From: CAVZAB01 sp963773155
GTDB lineage: Bacteria > Pseudomonadota > Alphaproteobacteria > Rhizobiales > Beijerinckiaceae
Assembly: GCA_963773155.1 (NCBI GenBank)
Contig: CAVZAB010000023.1
Location: 1-50,860, forward strand
Reading direction: 5' to 3'
DNA length: 50,860 nt
The position numbers and the translations under genes are program-made. Under the pieces are notes generated by a model. The model did no database searches, was not told the DNA's origin, and saw only the letters and a program-made list of their open reading frames with translations. Shown here in pieces: positions 34,290 to 44,414 of the stretch. Each line of letters opens with the position of its first letter. Within the stretch, counting starts at the first letter, position 1.

Positions 34290-36323
34290 TCACGGCCCCT
34301 TGAAATAGAATTCGGTCGCCGAAAGCTGCCCGTAGGTGAAGGGCTCCTGCGCGTTCTTGGTCGCGGTCACGACATCGTCGTGGACCAGCCGAAAGAACCG
34401 CGTGATCTCGAGGCCAGGCGTTTCCATCTCCTTGGCGATGGCAACGGCAAAGGGCAAATCCTCGCCGGCTCCGTCGATTGCAACGTGGCCATGCTTGGTT
34501 GCAAAGGCGACCAAAGTCCCGGTTTCCGGCTCGATCCGCGCCAGACCTCGGCCAACCGAGCCCGCGTCCTCATTGCGGTGCATTTCCGCGGCGAAGGGAT
34601 TGTCGCGGCAGGCGTCGAGCAGGACAAGGCGCAATTGCTTGGCTGGGGATACCGCATCGAGCACCGCATCGAGGGCAATGGTCTGTTTGGGGATGTCGTC
34701 GTCCGTCTCAAGCGTCGCATCGACCGGTACAAGGTAATTGCTGCCGTTCAATTCCATGCCGTGCCCGGCGTAATAGATGACCGCCCAATTGGCTCTGGCC
34801 GATTCCCGGGCAAAGGTATTCATGGCTCTCGCTATGTCAGTTCGTGAAGCATTAACAAGGAGATGCACGCTTTTGAAGCCGACGCGCTTCAACTCGTCGG
34901 CAATGAGGGCGGCATCGCGCTGCGGGTTCGGTAGGGGCTGCACGTCGCGATATTGCGAATTGCCGATGACGAGGGCAACGCGGCCGTCGGCGGGCTCACC
35001 AACCTGTCTGGTCTTGCCACTCGCCGCACCCAACTTTCGCTCCACGCGGATTTTGCCCGCGCTTGCGAGGGCGTGGTCGGGGACCAATTTCAGGACGCTG
35101 ACATAATCGGCAAGCGCCTTGTCGAGTTCACCCTTGCCCTCGTAGGCCTGCGCACGGGTGACCAGGGCGGAAGTGCCATTCGGCGATAGCTGGAGAGCCT
35201 CGTTCAGATCGGCGATAGCACGCTCGTAATCGTTTTTCGCCAGATAGGCGCGCGCCCGATTGTAGAGTGAGAAGAATGGGTTGAGGCCGAGTTTCAAAGA
35301 TGAAGTGTAATCGCCAATGGCCTTGTCGGGATTGCCGAGGGCGAGATAGGCATTGCCGCGGGCAATGAAGGCCCGAATGCTGTGCTCGTCGTAGCTGATG
35401 GCAAGATCGAGATCGTTGATGGCCTGTTCGTATTCGCCTTTTCTATTGTGGAGAACGCCGCGCACCTGGAATGCGGCGGCGCTCTTGGGGTCGAGGGCGA
35501 GGGCCTGATCGAGGTCGGCAAGGGCGTGCGTCATGTCGCCCATGTCCCGATAGGCGGTCGCACGGTCACAGATAAGCGAGCGCCAATTTTGGGGTCGAGG
35601 CGGATCGCTTCTTCGGCATCGGCAAGGGCCAAATGCGATTGACCGATTGTGCTGTAGGCGTAGGCGCGGAAATGGTAGGCGAGGGCGTCGCCGGGGTTGA
35701 GTTTGATGGATGCAGTATATTCGGCAATGGCCTGATTCCACTGCAGTTTTCGGCCGTAGGCATTGCCGCGCCGCATATAGGCTTCGGAATTCCCCGGAGT
35801 TAGCTTGATGACCGCGTCAAAGTCGGCGAGGGCCAGATCCGGCGCATTATTCAAGAGATGAACGCGGCCGCGCACGATGAGAGCCGGCTCGAAGTTCGGA
35901 TTGGCTCTCAAGGCATGATCAAGGTCGGTCAGGCCGCTCTTGACGTCACCAAGATTGGCGTGCGCCCAGCCGCGCCCGACATAGGCACGGAGATTGTTGG
36001 GCATAAGCTCGATCGCCTTGTCGAAATCCGCGCAGGGCTTCGGCATAGCGGCGCAGCCGATTGCGGGCATTGCCGCGCAAGACATAACCGGGGCCAAAAT
36101 CGGGCTGGGCACTGAGGCCGGCGTTCAGTTCGGTGATTGCCGGCTCGAATTCGCCGCTTTCGACCAATTCCCGGGCATGCTCGAAAACTGGGGTTTCGGG
36201 CGCCGCTTTGCCAACTGGGGCCGCCGGCTTTTGCTTGGACGTTGCCGCGGTGGCCTGACCGAGAGCAAGGCCAAGCGACAGAGCCAAGACGCCAAGGGAT
36301 TTTATGGCAAGGTGGTTTGTCAT
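34290..36323 (-). pseudogene. Secreted TPR protein with C-terminal caspase domain, frameshifted twice
   Basis: Start at MTNHLAIKSLGVL (36323) with a signal peptide ending near ATAA. About ten TPR-like repeats (e.g. AYVGRGWAHANLGDVKSGLTDL) precede a peptidase C14 (orthocaspase) domain with VALVIGNSQY, the histidine in YYAGHGMEL and the cysteine in LLDACRDNPF. The frame shifts near 36028-36032 (after RRYAEAL) and again near 35575-35590 (after LDPKIGA). If healed, the protein is about 678 residues. It may be a pseudogene or contain two sequence errors. Such proteins are linked to programmed death or stress control; role here unknown. Confidence 0.78.
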
Positions 36324-36660
36324 CAGCCTTTCCACTGCCTTGCCTGTCCTTGTAGGCGCGAATTGAGCCCTTTTCAAACAGGACTCATTTCTTAGCGGCT
36401 CTTGGCGGCGCATATGGATGGCGCCTCAGTCCATCGAGGCTTTCCGCTCGATCCGCGCGCCAATGTTTCTGTGGACATAACAAGGCGGGGACCCAGGCCT
36501 GCCTTTTAGAACTCCATTCCTTTGCAAGCGCTTAGGGTCGCGGCTTAGATCGCCCTTCGACATTGCTGCCGCAGATGCGTTAATCTAGTTCTTATGGCAG
36601 GTGATTCGGAAAAGGATGGACTTGCCGATCGATTTTCGATGAGCGACCTGGGGGGTCATC
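36324..36660. other. Divergent intergenic region between TPR-caspase and tailed secreted protein
   Basis: 337 bp with no supported gene. It should contain the promoters of the caspase gene (leftward) and of the secreted protein at 36661 (rightward). No clear -35/-10 or terminator was identified by eye. Confidence 0.4.
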
Positions 36661-37363
36661 ATGAGCACTCGATTTAGCCGGTTTCTATTTGCAGGTTCAG
36701 TACTAGTTGCTGCTACTGGCGCCGCACAGGCGCAGACCGTCCAAGTGTTTGGCGTTCCTTCACCGAATTCCCATTCTTGCGGCAACGCTTGGCGCCTTCA
36801 GCGATCCGGGTGTCGGAACGGTCACCGCGACCCTGGGTTCTCCGGCAGGGGGCTCGGGTGTCTTTACGAATTCGGGCGGGGGCTCGATTGCGCCCTACAA
36901 CGGCTCTAGCCTATCCACTGTGCCGTATTTTGCGGCTCTGCCGGGTGGCCCGAACGCCTCCTCCCCTGGAACGATCGTGCTGTCGTTTGACACGCCGCAG
37001 TCGGACCTGAAGCTATTGTGGGGCTCCATCGACTGGCCGCGAGCAGCCTATAATTTGGTCCAGTTTTTCAATACGGACCATGGCCTTATCGGCTCGGTTT
37101 CGGGCGTCACGCTGCAAGGCATCGATAACACGATACCGGGGCCGCAGGGCGATCCCGGGCCAAACGGCACGCGCCTCGTGGACATCAGCGGGTTTGATCA
37201 GCAATTTTCGAGCGTAGAATTTTCGGCCGACGCCGTGGCCTTCGAGTTCAACCTGGTTGCCGCACCCGGACCGATACCTGGCGCGGGTCTTCTTTCCTAC
37301 ATTGCCCTTGGCGTACTTGGCTTGGGCTCGGCCGCCTGGAGGCGATATCGGCACGCCGTGTAA
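36661..37363 (+). pseudogene. Secreted protein with PGPIPGAGLLSY C-terminal tail (copy 1), frameshifted
   Basis: A signal peptide (FSRFLFAGSVLVAATGAAQAQ) precedes a short mature start, VQVFGVPSPNSHS. The frame then shifts by one base near 36760-36785 and continues as ILAATLGAFSDPGVGTVTATL to the TAA at 37361-37363. The mature part is Gly/Ser/Asn-rich and probably beta-rich. It ends in a tripartite tail: PGPIPGAGLLSY, a hydrophobic helix (IALGVLGLGSAAW) and RRYRHAV. This layout is that of PEP-CTERM-type sorting signals recognised by exosortases. The motif differs from the classic VPEP. If healed the protein has about 234 residues. Confidence 0.65.
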
Positions 37364-37882
37364 TTTCTGCCCACTTGCGCCGAAGCCATAGCCACTTTGC
37401 TACCTCTATGGCGGGTTGACCTAACTCCACGTCAGGAATATTTTCCGAAAGGCAGGTGTCTGCCTGCACCGCGCAGAGCCTATTTCGTCAGGTGGGATGG
37501 CAGCGTAAAGCATTGAAATTCAAAGTAGGGCTGTCGTCTAGCGTTAGCGTCGGAAAGACCAATCGTTGCACAGACACTTGCACTATGGGATAGGAAAAAA
37601 TTCCAAGCCTTTGCCTGGGCGCCTATGGTTGGCGCTAACCTATTGAAAAAATTTTGTTATTTCGTTGATTGAGGCAACATTTTTCAACTTCACACTCTTT
37701 CTCAAGAATCAAATACGATTGAATTTATAGTTAATAAAGCATGAACTTAGTACCTAACAGTGATCCAATTACAACATTGCCGCATTCACTGCATCTTGGT
37801 TGACGAAATTGCTGAATGAAGGGTTGCTGCTCTCTCTCTTCGAGTGTATTAAGAAGATGTTGAGCGACTCTGGGGGTCCCAA
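37364..37882. other. AT-rich intergenic region before the second tailed protein
   Basis: 519 bp without a supported gene. The part from about 37590 to 37800 is strikingly AT-rich for this window (TTGAAAAAATTTTG, then TTTTTCAACTTC, CAAATACGATTGAATTTATAG). TTGAAAAA and TTTTTCAA form an inverted repeat with a long spacer. It probably holds the promoter of the following gene or marks acquired DNA. A ribosome-site-like GGGGG lies at about 37870. Confidence 0.45.
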
Positions 37883-38504
37883 ATGAAATCGTTTATTTCT
37901 TATTTATTCGCGGCGGCGCTGGTTGTGGGCGCGGGAGAGGCGGCCAATGCGCAGACGCCGATCACTTTTGACCTTGAGTGCGAACGCTTCGGCACCGTTA
38001 CGCCGAGCGACCGAATGTGTTTACGGGAACGCGACTGGGTCTATCTCGGCGACCGCTTGGGCGTTTTCGAGCACTCGCGACCGACAATACCGGCATTAAA
38101 TTCTGACGCCGATTACCATCACGCCTGACGGCGAATACGATACCGCTGTTGGTGGGCAGCACGTTCACGCTGGCGTGGACGGCGGGCGGGAACAGCTTCT
38201 AGGACACCATTGACGGAGAATAGTTTCTCAGGGCCAGTGGTGACTGGCACCCATCTTGCGATGACAGCGCAGGCAATCCGTCACTTGCGTCAGTGCGGGC
38301 TGCGCTTTCACATCGAACCCGACTATCCTGTCGTTCAGTGCGACCAATACGAGTGGTTGTGCGTTTAGCGCGAGCTTCAGCTACGTCGCCGCTCCTGGCC
38401 CGATACCCGGCGCCGGTCTGCTCTCCTACCTTGCGCTTGGCATTTTAGGCCTCGGTTCGATGGGCTTGAGGCGCCTGCGAGGACGTGCCGCCGTCGCCGC
38501 CTAA
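37883..38504 (+). pseudogene. Secreted protein with PGPIPGAGLLSY C-terminal tail (copy 2), degraded
   Basis: The start MKSFISYLFAAALVVGAGEAANAQ is a good signal peptide. The frame is open only to 38128. Beyond it, coherent pieces appear in other frames (ITITPDGEYD, FTLAWTAGGNSF) broken by stops and at least two shifts. The last piece reads LSFSATNTSGCAFSASFSYVA, then PGPIPGAGLLSY, a helix LALGILGLGSMGL, RRLRGR and a TAA at 38502-38504. The tail protein sequence nearly equals copy 1, while six of its twelve motif codons differ synonymously. That points to selection on the motif rather than a recent copy. Confidence 0.6.
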
Positions 38505-38528
38505 TACGCGCAATTTTGGACAATGAGA

Positions 38529-38561
38529 ACGTCCGCCGCTCTGCCGGCGGACGTGTTTTTT
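38529..38561 (+). terminator. Rho-independent terminator after the second tailed protein
   Basis: A perfect 10-bp stem, ACGTCCGCCG with CGGCGGACGT, six-base loop (CTCTGC), followed by GTTTTTT. It lies 24 bases past the stop of the tailed protein, in the correct orientation. It is the clearest intrinsic terminator in the window. Confidence 0.85.
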
Positions 38562-39325
38562 GTGCGTTGCCGTCGGCGAGCCGGGTTGCTTGTCGAATTG
38601 GCGGGCGAGTGGCGAGGGCGGTGCAGAGCCCGCACGCGCGGCAACAAATTCGAGGTGCCGGCGTGGTCGCCGTCTCTCGTTGACCATTCTGCCCTCCGCC
38701 AACGGCGCCTGGATTACGCGAATCCTTGCTCGGTTGATTCGGGCCAAATGGCTCGTCTGCGGCGCGCCGCCGCCTCCGCTCAGTGATTTGCCATTCTTCC
38801 GCTCGCCAAGTTGGCGCACCCGCTTCATGCAATCCACCGCGACGTCGTTCAGAGTTCGACTGGCCATTCTCCGCCGAAAACAACGCCCGATAGCGGAGCT
38901 TGGCACGACCAGTTCGGCGAAATGGCTCGAGGCGCAACGCTTTGACTTAAGGAGGTCGAAAGGGCCTTTCGTCGGAGAGAGCCGTCAGGACGAAATGTCC
39001 CTTCAATCCTTGCTTTCTTGGAGTCTGTCCAGCGCACGGCTAAGTTCGACTAAGTATCAGCATCACAAGGAAAATCTAGCTCCATGCTTGAGGTGTCGAG
39101 CGTCTGCCGAATTTTGGAACGCATTCTTTTGTTGCCGCTCCAATTGCACTTGTCGACAGACGCTCGTAAGACAAGGCCATGGAGAGCAGGGTCGACCCGC
39201 CTGCGGGTTGACGAAAAATGGTCGTAAGGTATTTATTTTTCTTGCAAGGGGCCGCCGGTTTGCTTTTCAGCAGGGAGTCTTGTGTCAAAAGGTCAGCGTC
39301 AACCTAGAATGGCGACGGGCTTGCG
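38562..39325. other. Unexplained region between terminator and export lipoprotein
   Basis: About 760 bp. Several overlapping Arg-rich open frames on both strands have no recognisable domain and look like chance. Small palindromes exist (CGAAAGG-G-CCTTTCG at 38957-38971), plus a perfect 10-bp inverted repeat 50 bases apart (39097-39106 and 39157-39166). A decayed mobile element or a long leader of the polysaccharide genes are both possible. Confidence 0.4.
39097..39166. repeat. Inverted repeat upstream of the export lipoprotein
   Basis: CGAGCGTCTG at 39097-39106 and its exact complement CAGACGCTCG at 39157-39166 flank 50 bases. It sits about 160 bp before the export lipoprotein gene. It could be a regulatory or small-RNA structure. 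No consensus known to me is matched. Confidence 0.35.
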
Positions 39326-39895
39326 ATGCTGATGAGGTCTCTGATTATAGCGACGTCCATGGCGTTGGGTCTGCTGCTGGCGGCCTGCGACACCCCGGTC
39401 CAGCAGGGGACGATCGACACACAGCCGCAAGCGCCGCAGGCGCCCCGCCTGCAGGCGGGCGATAAGATCAGGGTCACGGTCTTTGGTGAACCGTCCCTTT
39501 CGGGCGACTACGAGATCGATCCTGGCGGCTTCGTCTCCCTGCCGCTCGCAGGGACCGTCCAGGCGGCGAATCTGACAAAGGCAGAGGCGGAACAAGTGCT
39601 CGCCAAGAAGCTAAAGACCGAATACCTGAAAAATCCGAAAGTGACGGTCGATATTGCGAGCTTCCATCCCTTTTACGTGCTGGGCGAGATTTCGCATCCC
39701 GGCGAATTCCCCTATCGCGGCGGCCTCAACGTCATTAGCGCCATAGCCATTGCCGGAGGCGAAACCTACCGTGCCAGCAAGAACCGCGTCCTTATCCAGC
39801 ATCTCGGCGAATTGGATTTCAAGGAATACCCCCTCTCGCCCGCCATACCGGTTCTGCCTGGCGACACGATTAAGCTGCCGGAACGCTATTTTTAA
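39326..39895 (+). CDS. Polysaccharide export lipoprotein (Wza/ExoF/GumB family, short form)
   Basis: 189 residues. The lipobox LLLAAC gives a lipidated Cys21. The Poly_export domain follows (LQAGDKIRVTVFGEPSLSGDY, ISLPLAGTVQA-like) and then an SLBB-type part (FYVLGEISHPGEFPYRGGLNV, ALAIAGGETYRAS-like). Proteins of this type form the outer-membrane or periplasmic export channel for exopolysaccharide with a Wzc/GumC partner, which is seen at 49569. It is shorter than Wza (about 380 residues), like the GumB/ExoF group. It opens the polysaccharide locus. Confidence 0.88.
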   Translation: MLMRSLIIATSMALGLLLAACDTPVQQGTIDTQPQAPQAPRLQAGDKIRVTVFGEPSLSGDYEIDPGGFVSLPLAGTVQAANLTKAEAEQVLAKKLKTEYLKNPKVTVDIASFHPFYVLGEISHPGEFPYRGGLNVISAIAIAGGETYRASKNRVLIQHLGELDFKEYPLSPAIPVLPGDTIKLPERYF

Positions 39896-40010
39896 GGATA
39901 GAGCCAAATCCGGCATCATGGCTGTCCCACCTTTTGAGGGTCTGGACGTAAAGTCCGGCCCAATAGTGTTTTTTCCGGCCCATTCTAGTCGAACTTCCTT
40001 GGGATTGTGC

Positions 40011-41069
40011 ATGTCTTATCAAAAGGTGGCGCTGATCACTGGCGTGACGGGACAGGACGGCGCGCTGCTCGCTGAATTGCTCTTGTCGAAGAATTATATG
40101 GTGCATGGCGTCAAACGCCGCGCCTCGCTCATCAATACTGAGCGCGTCGACCACCTTTACCAGGACCCGCACGAACCAAACGTACGCTTCCTCATGCACT
40201 ACGGCGACATGACGGACGCCACCAATCTCATCCGCATTATCCAGGAAGTGCAGCCAGATGAGATCTATAATCTCGCGGCCCAGAGCCACGTCCAAGTCAG
40301 CTTCGAGACACCGGAATATACGGCGAATTCTGACGGCCTCGGCACGCTGCGCGTGCTCGAGGCGATCCGGATTCTGAGCCTTACCCAAAAGACGCGTTTT
40401 TATCAGGCCTCGACATCCGAACTATACGGCAAGGCACAGGCCGTTCCGCAGAACGAGACGCACGCCCTTTTATCCGAGGTCGCCCTACGGCGCAGCCAAG
40501 CTCTACGCCTACTGGATCACGGTCAATTATCGCGAAGCCTACGGCATGCATGCCTCGAACGGCATCCTCTTCAATCACGAGGGTCCGACCCGAGCCGAGA
40601 CTTCGTCACCCGCAAGATCACGCGGGCCGTCGCCGCCATTCACTTGGGCAACAGGAGCGGCTCTTTCTTGGCAATCTCGACGCCAAGCGCGACTGGGGCC
40701 ACGCGCGCGATTACGTCGATGGCATGTGGCGGATCGTCCAGCAGGATGAACCCGACGACTACGTGCTCGCGACCGGCGAGGCGCACAGTGTGCGCGAGTT
40801 TGTCGAACTTGCCTTTGCGAGAGGTCGGCACCACGATCGAGTGGCGGGGATCCGGCAGGGAGGAACAGGGCTTTGACGCCAAGACGGGAAGGGCTCTAGT
40901 CGCCGTCGATCCCGGCTACTTCCGTCCTACGGAGGTCGACCTCCTCCTGGGCGACCCATCCAAGGCGCGCCAGCGGCTGGGCTGGCACCATAAAACGACC
41001 TTCGCCGAACTGGTGGCGGAAATGGTGGCGAGCGATCTCGCCCGCCTGCGAAGGACCAAGTGGACCTGA
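40011..41069 (+). pseudogene. gmd: GDP-mannose 4,6-dehydratase with four indels
   Basis: The start MSYQKVALITGVTGQDGALLAELL has the NAD(P)-binding GxTGQDG motif. ASTSELYGK and, in a second frame, SPYGAAKLYAYW give the catalytic Thr/Ser, Tyr and Lys. The product would make GDP-4-keto-6-deoxymannose. The frame changes near 40461 (extra C), 40602 (missing T), 40650 (missing base) and 40818 (extra A), each placed by switching of the family sequence between frames. The C-terminus (RPTEVDLLLGDPSKARQRLGW) is normal. A functional gene would need all four errors to be artefacts. Confidence 0.85.
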
Positions 41070-41146
41070 TAGCTTTGTCGCGATCTCTCCGCAGGCGGCG
41101 GCCGCTGCCGGAAATCCCGCCGCGACCATGCGTGAAGAATAGGGAC

Positions 41147-41171
41147 GGTATAAATTTATGGAAAATATACC
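41147..41171. promoter_or_regulatory. AT-rich nested palindrome between gmd and fcl
   Basis: GGTATA and TATACC arms flank 13 bases, and inside lies the 10-bp palindrome ATAAATTTAT (41150-41159). It is the only AT-rich patch in this 404-bp gap, in a place where a promoter or a binding site for an AT-seeking repressor would fit. Assignment is by shape only. Confidence 0.35.
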
Positions 41172-41227
41172 ACTAACGAATTAGGCTGAAATCAGCATTG
41201 CCCATGCCCCCAGCGTGGGCCGTGCTA

Positions 41228-41269
41228 GGGGCCATCCATCGAATTTCTCAACAGCGTGTGGATGGCCCC
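41228..41269. repeat. Perfect 11-bp inverted repeat with a 20-base loop
   Basis: GGGGCCATCCA (41228-41238) and TGGATGGCCCC (41259-41269) are exact complements around a 20-base spacer. No T run follows. It may be a long-loop hairpin ending the gmd transcript or a remnant of a mobile element end. Confidence 0.45.
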
Positions 41270-41473
41270 GCCTTGCTTCGTCACATTTGATCCACAGGCT
41301 ACGACAAATATAAGGCAGTCGGGGACGTCTTCGGCCTTGCGGATAGCTTGCGAGACGAGGGAAGGGATGCTGGTTGCCGCCTTTCGCCTGCGAGCTTGCA
41401 GCGGCCTTCCAAGACTCGTCAATGTTTGCTTCGTTGTACAGTTAAAGGCTCGTGGCCTGGGGAGTAATTGGAC

Positions 41474-42406
41474 ATGGCAGATCGCATCTGGGTCGCGGGC
41501 CATCGCGGGATGGTGGGATCTGCTATTGTGCGCGCCGCTCACAGCGAGAAAGGCCGACGTGCTGACAGTCGATCGCAGTAAAGTCGATCTGCGCGACCAG
41601 GCCGCCGTCGCCGCCTGGATAGACGCCAACAGGCCTGACGTCATCATACTCGCCGCGGCAAAGGTCGGCGGCATTCTCGCCAATGATACGTACCCGGCCG
41701 ATTTCCTCTACGACAACCTCGCCATTCAATCAAACATCATACACGCCGCGCATGAAGCTGGCGTCGAGCGTCTCGTCTTTCTTGGCTCTTCCTGCATTTA
41801 TCCGAAATTCGCGCCGCAACCGATCCGCGAGGATGCGCTTCTCAGTGGCCCACTGGAGCCAACGAACGAATGGTATGCCGTCGCCAAGATCGCCGGCATC
41901 AAATTGTGCCAGGCCTACAAGCGGCAATTCGGCCGCCATTATGTCTCGATCATTCCCTGCAATCTTTATGGACCATTTGACAATTTCGACCTCGCGACGA
42001 GCCACGTTCTGCCGGCTCTGATCCGAAGATTTCATGAGGCGAAGGTGGAGGCGCGCGATGAGGTCGTCGTCTGGGGGACGGGAACGCCGCTGCGCGAGTT
42101 CCTGCACGTCGACGATCTCGCCGAAGGCGTGATCATCGTTGTGGAAAAATACGACGGCAGCGAGCCAATCAATTGCGGCGCCGGCTTCGACGTGACCATA
42201 AGCGAACTCGCGGAGCGCGTCTGCGCGCGTCGTGGGCTTTGCCGGAAGGGTGACATTTGATCCCGGTAAACCTGACGGGACGCCGCGCAAGCTCATCGAT
42301 TCGAGCCGCATCGCGGCGCTTGGCTGGCGGCCGAAACATCGAGCTCGATCAGGGCATTGGCGAGACTTATCGATGGTTCCTACGCAAGGATCGCCGCTCG
42401 GCTTGA
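41474..42406 (+). pseudogene. fcl: GDP-L-fucose synthase with three indels
   Basis: The start MADRIWVAGHRGMVGSAIVR carries the GHxGMVGS nucleotide-binding motif typical of Fcl/WcaG, with GGGGAG upstream. After a shift near 41540 the frame runs LTARKADVLTV to VCA, with GSSCIYPKFAPQP and the catalytic NEWYAVAKIAG (Tyr and Lys). Further shifts near 42225 and 42335 lead to VVGFAGRVTFDPGKPDGTPRK and then NIELDQGIGETYRWFL, ending TGA at 42404-42406. It would turn the gmd product into GDP-L-fucose. Together the two genes define a fucose supply that appears broken. Confidence 0.85.
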
Positions 42407-42534
42407 CACAGGCGCTGAGATTGCGAGCTGCGACGATGCATCGCGCCTCGAGGCCACGACCTGTCATCCTTTGCTAAATGACCCTTTATTCTGCTACCAA
42501 TCCCCCGCTCAGGCATCAATGAAGGAAGTGAAAC

Positions 42535-43515
42535 GTGTCTGTTCTTGCAAAGCGTATATTGGTGACTGGTGGCGCCGGATTTCTCGGGATCTCATCTCTG
42601 TGAAAGGCTGGTCGAGCGGGGCAACGAAGTTCTGTGCGTCGACAATTTCTTCACGGGCAGACGACCCAATATCAGCCATCTCATTGGCGAAAAGCGCTTC
42701 GAACTTCTTCGTCATGACGTGACCTTTCCGCTCTTCGTCGAAGTGGACGAAATTTACAATCTCGCCTGCCCCGCTTCACCCATCCATTATCAGTTCGATC
42801 CCGTGCAGACGACCAAGACGAGTGTTCTCGGCGCGATCAATATGCTTGGTCTTGCGAAGCGCCTAAAAATAAAATTCTGCAGGCCTCGACATCGGAAGTG
42901 TATGGCGATCCGGCCGTGCATCCGCAGCCCGAGGAATACTGGGGACACGTCAATCCCGTCGGAACGCGCGCCTGCTACGATGAGGGCAAGCGCTGCGCCG
43001 AGACCCTCTTCTTTGACTATTATCGCCAGCACAAGCTCAAAATAAAAGTCATCCGCATCTTCAACACTTACGGCCCGCGCATGCATCCCAATGATGGGCG
43101 CGTTGTTTCGAATTTTATTGTTCAGGCCTTGCGCAGCGAAGACATTACGATTTACGGCGACGGGCTGCAGACACGCTCTTTCTGCTATGTCGACGATCTC
43201 GTCGACGGCATGATGAAAATGATGCAATCGCCGGACGACCTCGTCGGACCCATCAATCTTGGCAATCCCAGAGAGTTCACGATCCGCGAGCTTGCGGAGG
43301 AAGTCATCGAACTCACGGGTTCCAGATCGAAACTTAAGATGGACCCTCTGCCTGCAGACGATCCAAAGCAGCGCCAGCCCGATATTTCAAAGGCGTCCGA
43401 AATCCTGGGCTGGTCGCCAAAGGTGGAGCTGAGGGCAGGCCTTCGCAAGACCATCGCCTATTTCGACGCCCTGCTTTCCGCCGAGAATATTAAAACTCCG
43501 CGCGAAGCAAATTAA
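42535..43515 (+). pseudogene. uxs: UDP-glucuronate decarboxylase (UDP-xylose synthase) with two indels
   Basis: A GTG start with a GAAGGAAG site begins SVLAKRILVTGGAGFLG, the GxxGxxG NAD motif. The frame shifts near 42585 (SHLCERLVERGNEVL next) and near 42880 (after RLKIKF, then QASTSEVYGDPAVHPQ-like). VGTRACYDEGKRCAE contains the Tyr and Lys of the UXS family, and RSFCYVDDLVDGMM follows. The enzyme converts UDP-glucuronate to UDP-xylose. The C-terminal half alone is open from 42898. Reading it as a dTDP-glucose dehydratase was rejected because of the YDEGKR motif. Confidence 0.85.
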
Positions 43516-43555
43516 CCGCTCAAGTCGCCGTCAACTCGTCGTCGATTGACATCAA

Positions 43556-44314
43556 TCAAGTCGACAGGAAGCTCTTGGTCTTTCCCTGCAGGACGAGGCA
43601 GGAGAGTTTATTTGTCACGAAGGCACCCGTGTCGATATTGATCCGGTTCGGTCGGACGTCCGGCACCGGGACGGGCGTGTGCCCGTGTACGACGATTTTG
43701 CCGAACATCTTCATGCTTTTGAGAAAGTCGTCGCGGATCCATAGGAGATCCTGCGACGTCTGGCGATCAAAGGCGACGCCCGGTCTAATGCCGGCATGGC
43801 AGAAGAAATAGTCCCCGACTGAAAATTGGCTTGGCATATCGAGGACGAACTGCAGGTCGCGCATCGGCAGGCGCTGGCGCAGCTGTTCCTGCGCCTCGAC
43901 ATAGCCCTTACCGACCATGACTTCCGCAATATCGATAGTATAGGAATTCAGCGTCTCGAGACCGCCGTATTGGCGCCAGGCCTCGAGCAGGCTCTCGTCA
44001 TCTAGGAAATCGAGCATCATCTGCTCGTGATTGCCTCTCAGCGCCACGAAGGGTGTGGGGAAGTCACCCGTGGCGAGACGGGCGAGAACGCCAGCCGAAT
44101 CGGGGCCTCGATCGACGTAATCGCCGAGAAAGACGGTGAGTGCCTCCGTGCATTGGGCCGTCCTTCCGTCCGTCTCAATCAGCCTTGCCATGCTCTCGAG
44201 AAGATCGGCCCTGCCGTGGATATCCCCCACTGCGTAAAGGCGTAAGCCCTCAGGAACGCATGGTTCCACCGGCGATGGGGGGGGAATTTTGCGTTTGAAC
44301 GGAGGAAATGGCAT
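43556..44314 (-). CDS. Metallophosphoesterase (PPP-family serine/threonine phosphatase-like)
   Basis: 252 residues with the calcineurin-type signature: GDIHGRADL (about 32-40), GDYVDRGPDS (about 66-75), LRGNHEQMML, then HAGIRPG and HGHTPVP. These bind two metals. The family includes PPP phosphatases and diadenosine tetraphosphatase-like enzymes. The size and motifs suit a protein phosphatase. It lies opposite to the polysaccharide genes, and Tyr or Ser/Thr phosphorylation does control Wzc-type systems, so a regulatory link is possible but not shown. Confidence 0.85.
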   Translation of the reverse strand: MPFPPFKRKIPPPSPVEPCVPEGLRLYAVGDIHGRADLLESMARLIETDGRTAQCTEALTVFLGDYVDRGPDSAGVLARLATGDFPTPFVALRGNHEQMMLDFLDDESLLEAWRQYGGLETLNSYTIDIAEVMVGKGYVEAQEQLRQRLPMRDLQFVLDMPSQFSVGDYFFCHAGIRPGVAFDRQTSQDLLWIRDDFLKSMKMFGKIVVHGHTPVPVPDVRPNRINIDTGAFVTNKLSCLVLQGKTKSFLST

Positions 44315-44414
44315 TAACGATTGCGTTGTGCACAGTTCAAAAGGGGTAAGCGAACATCGCGACGTTTGTTAGGCCATCGCGGCTATGACCCTGTCAAGGC
44401 CGCCTCGCCAAGCC

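Noticed and set aside
38560..39465. A 301-codon plus-strand open frame running into the export lipoprotein
   Set aside because: It reads across the lipoprotein in the wrong frame, and the composition is Arg/Ser-rich without motifs.
41147..41171. A Ros/MucR-type operator controlling the polysaccharide genes
   Set aside because: The AT-rich palindrome is suggestive, but the known Ros box does not match well enough to claim it.
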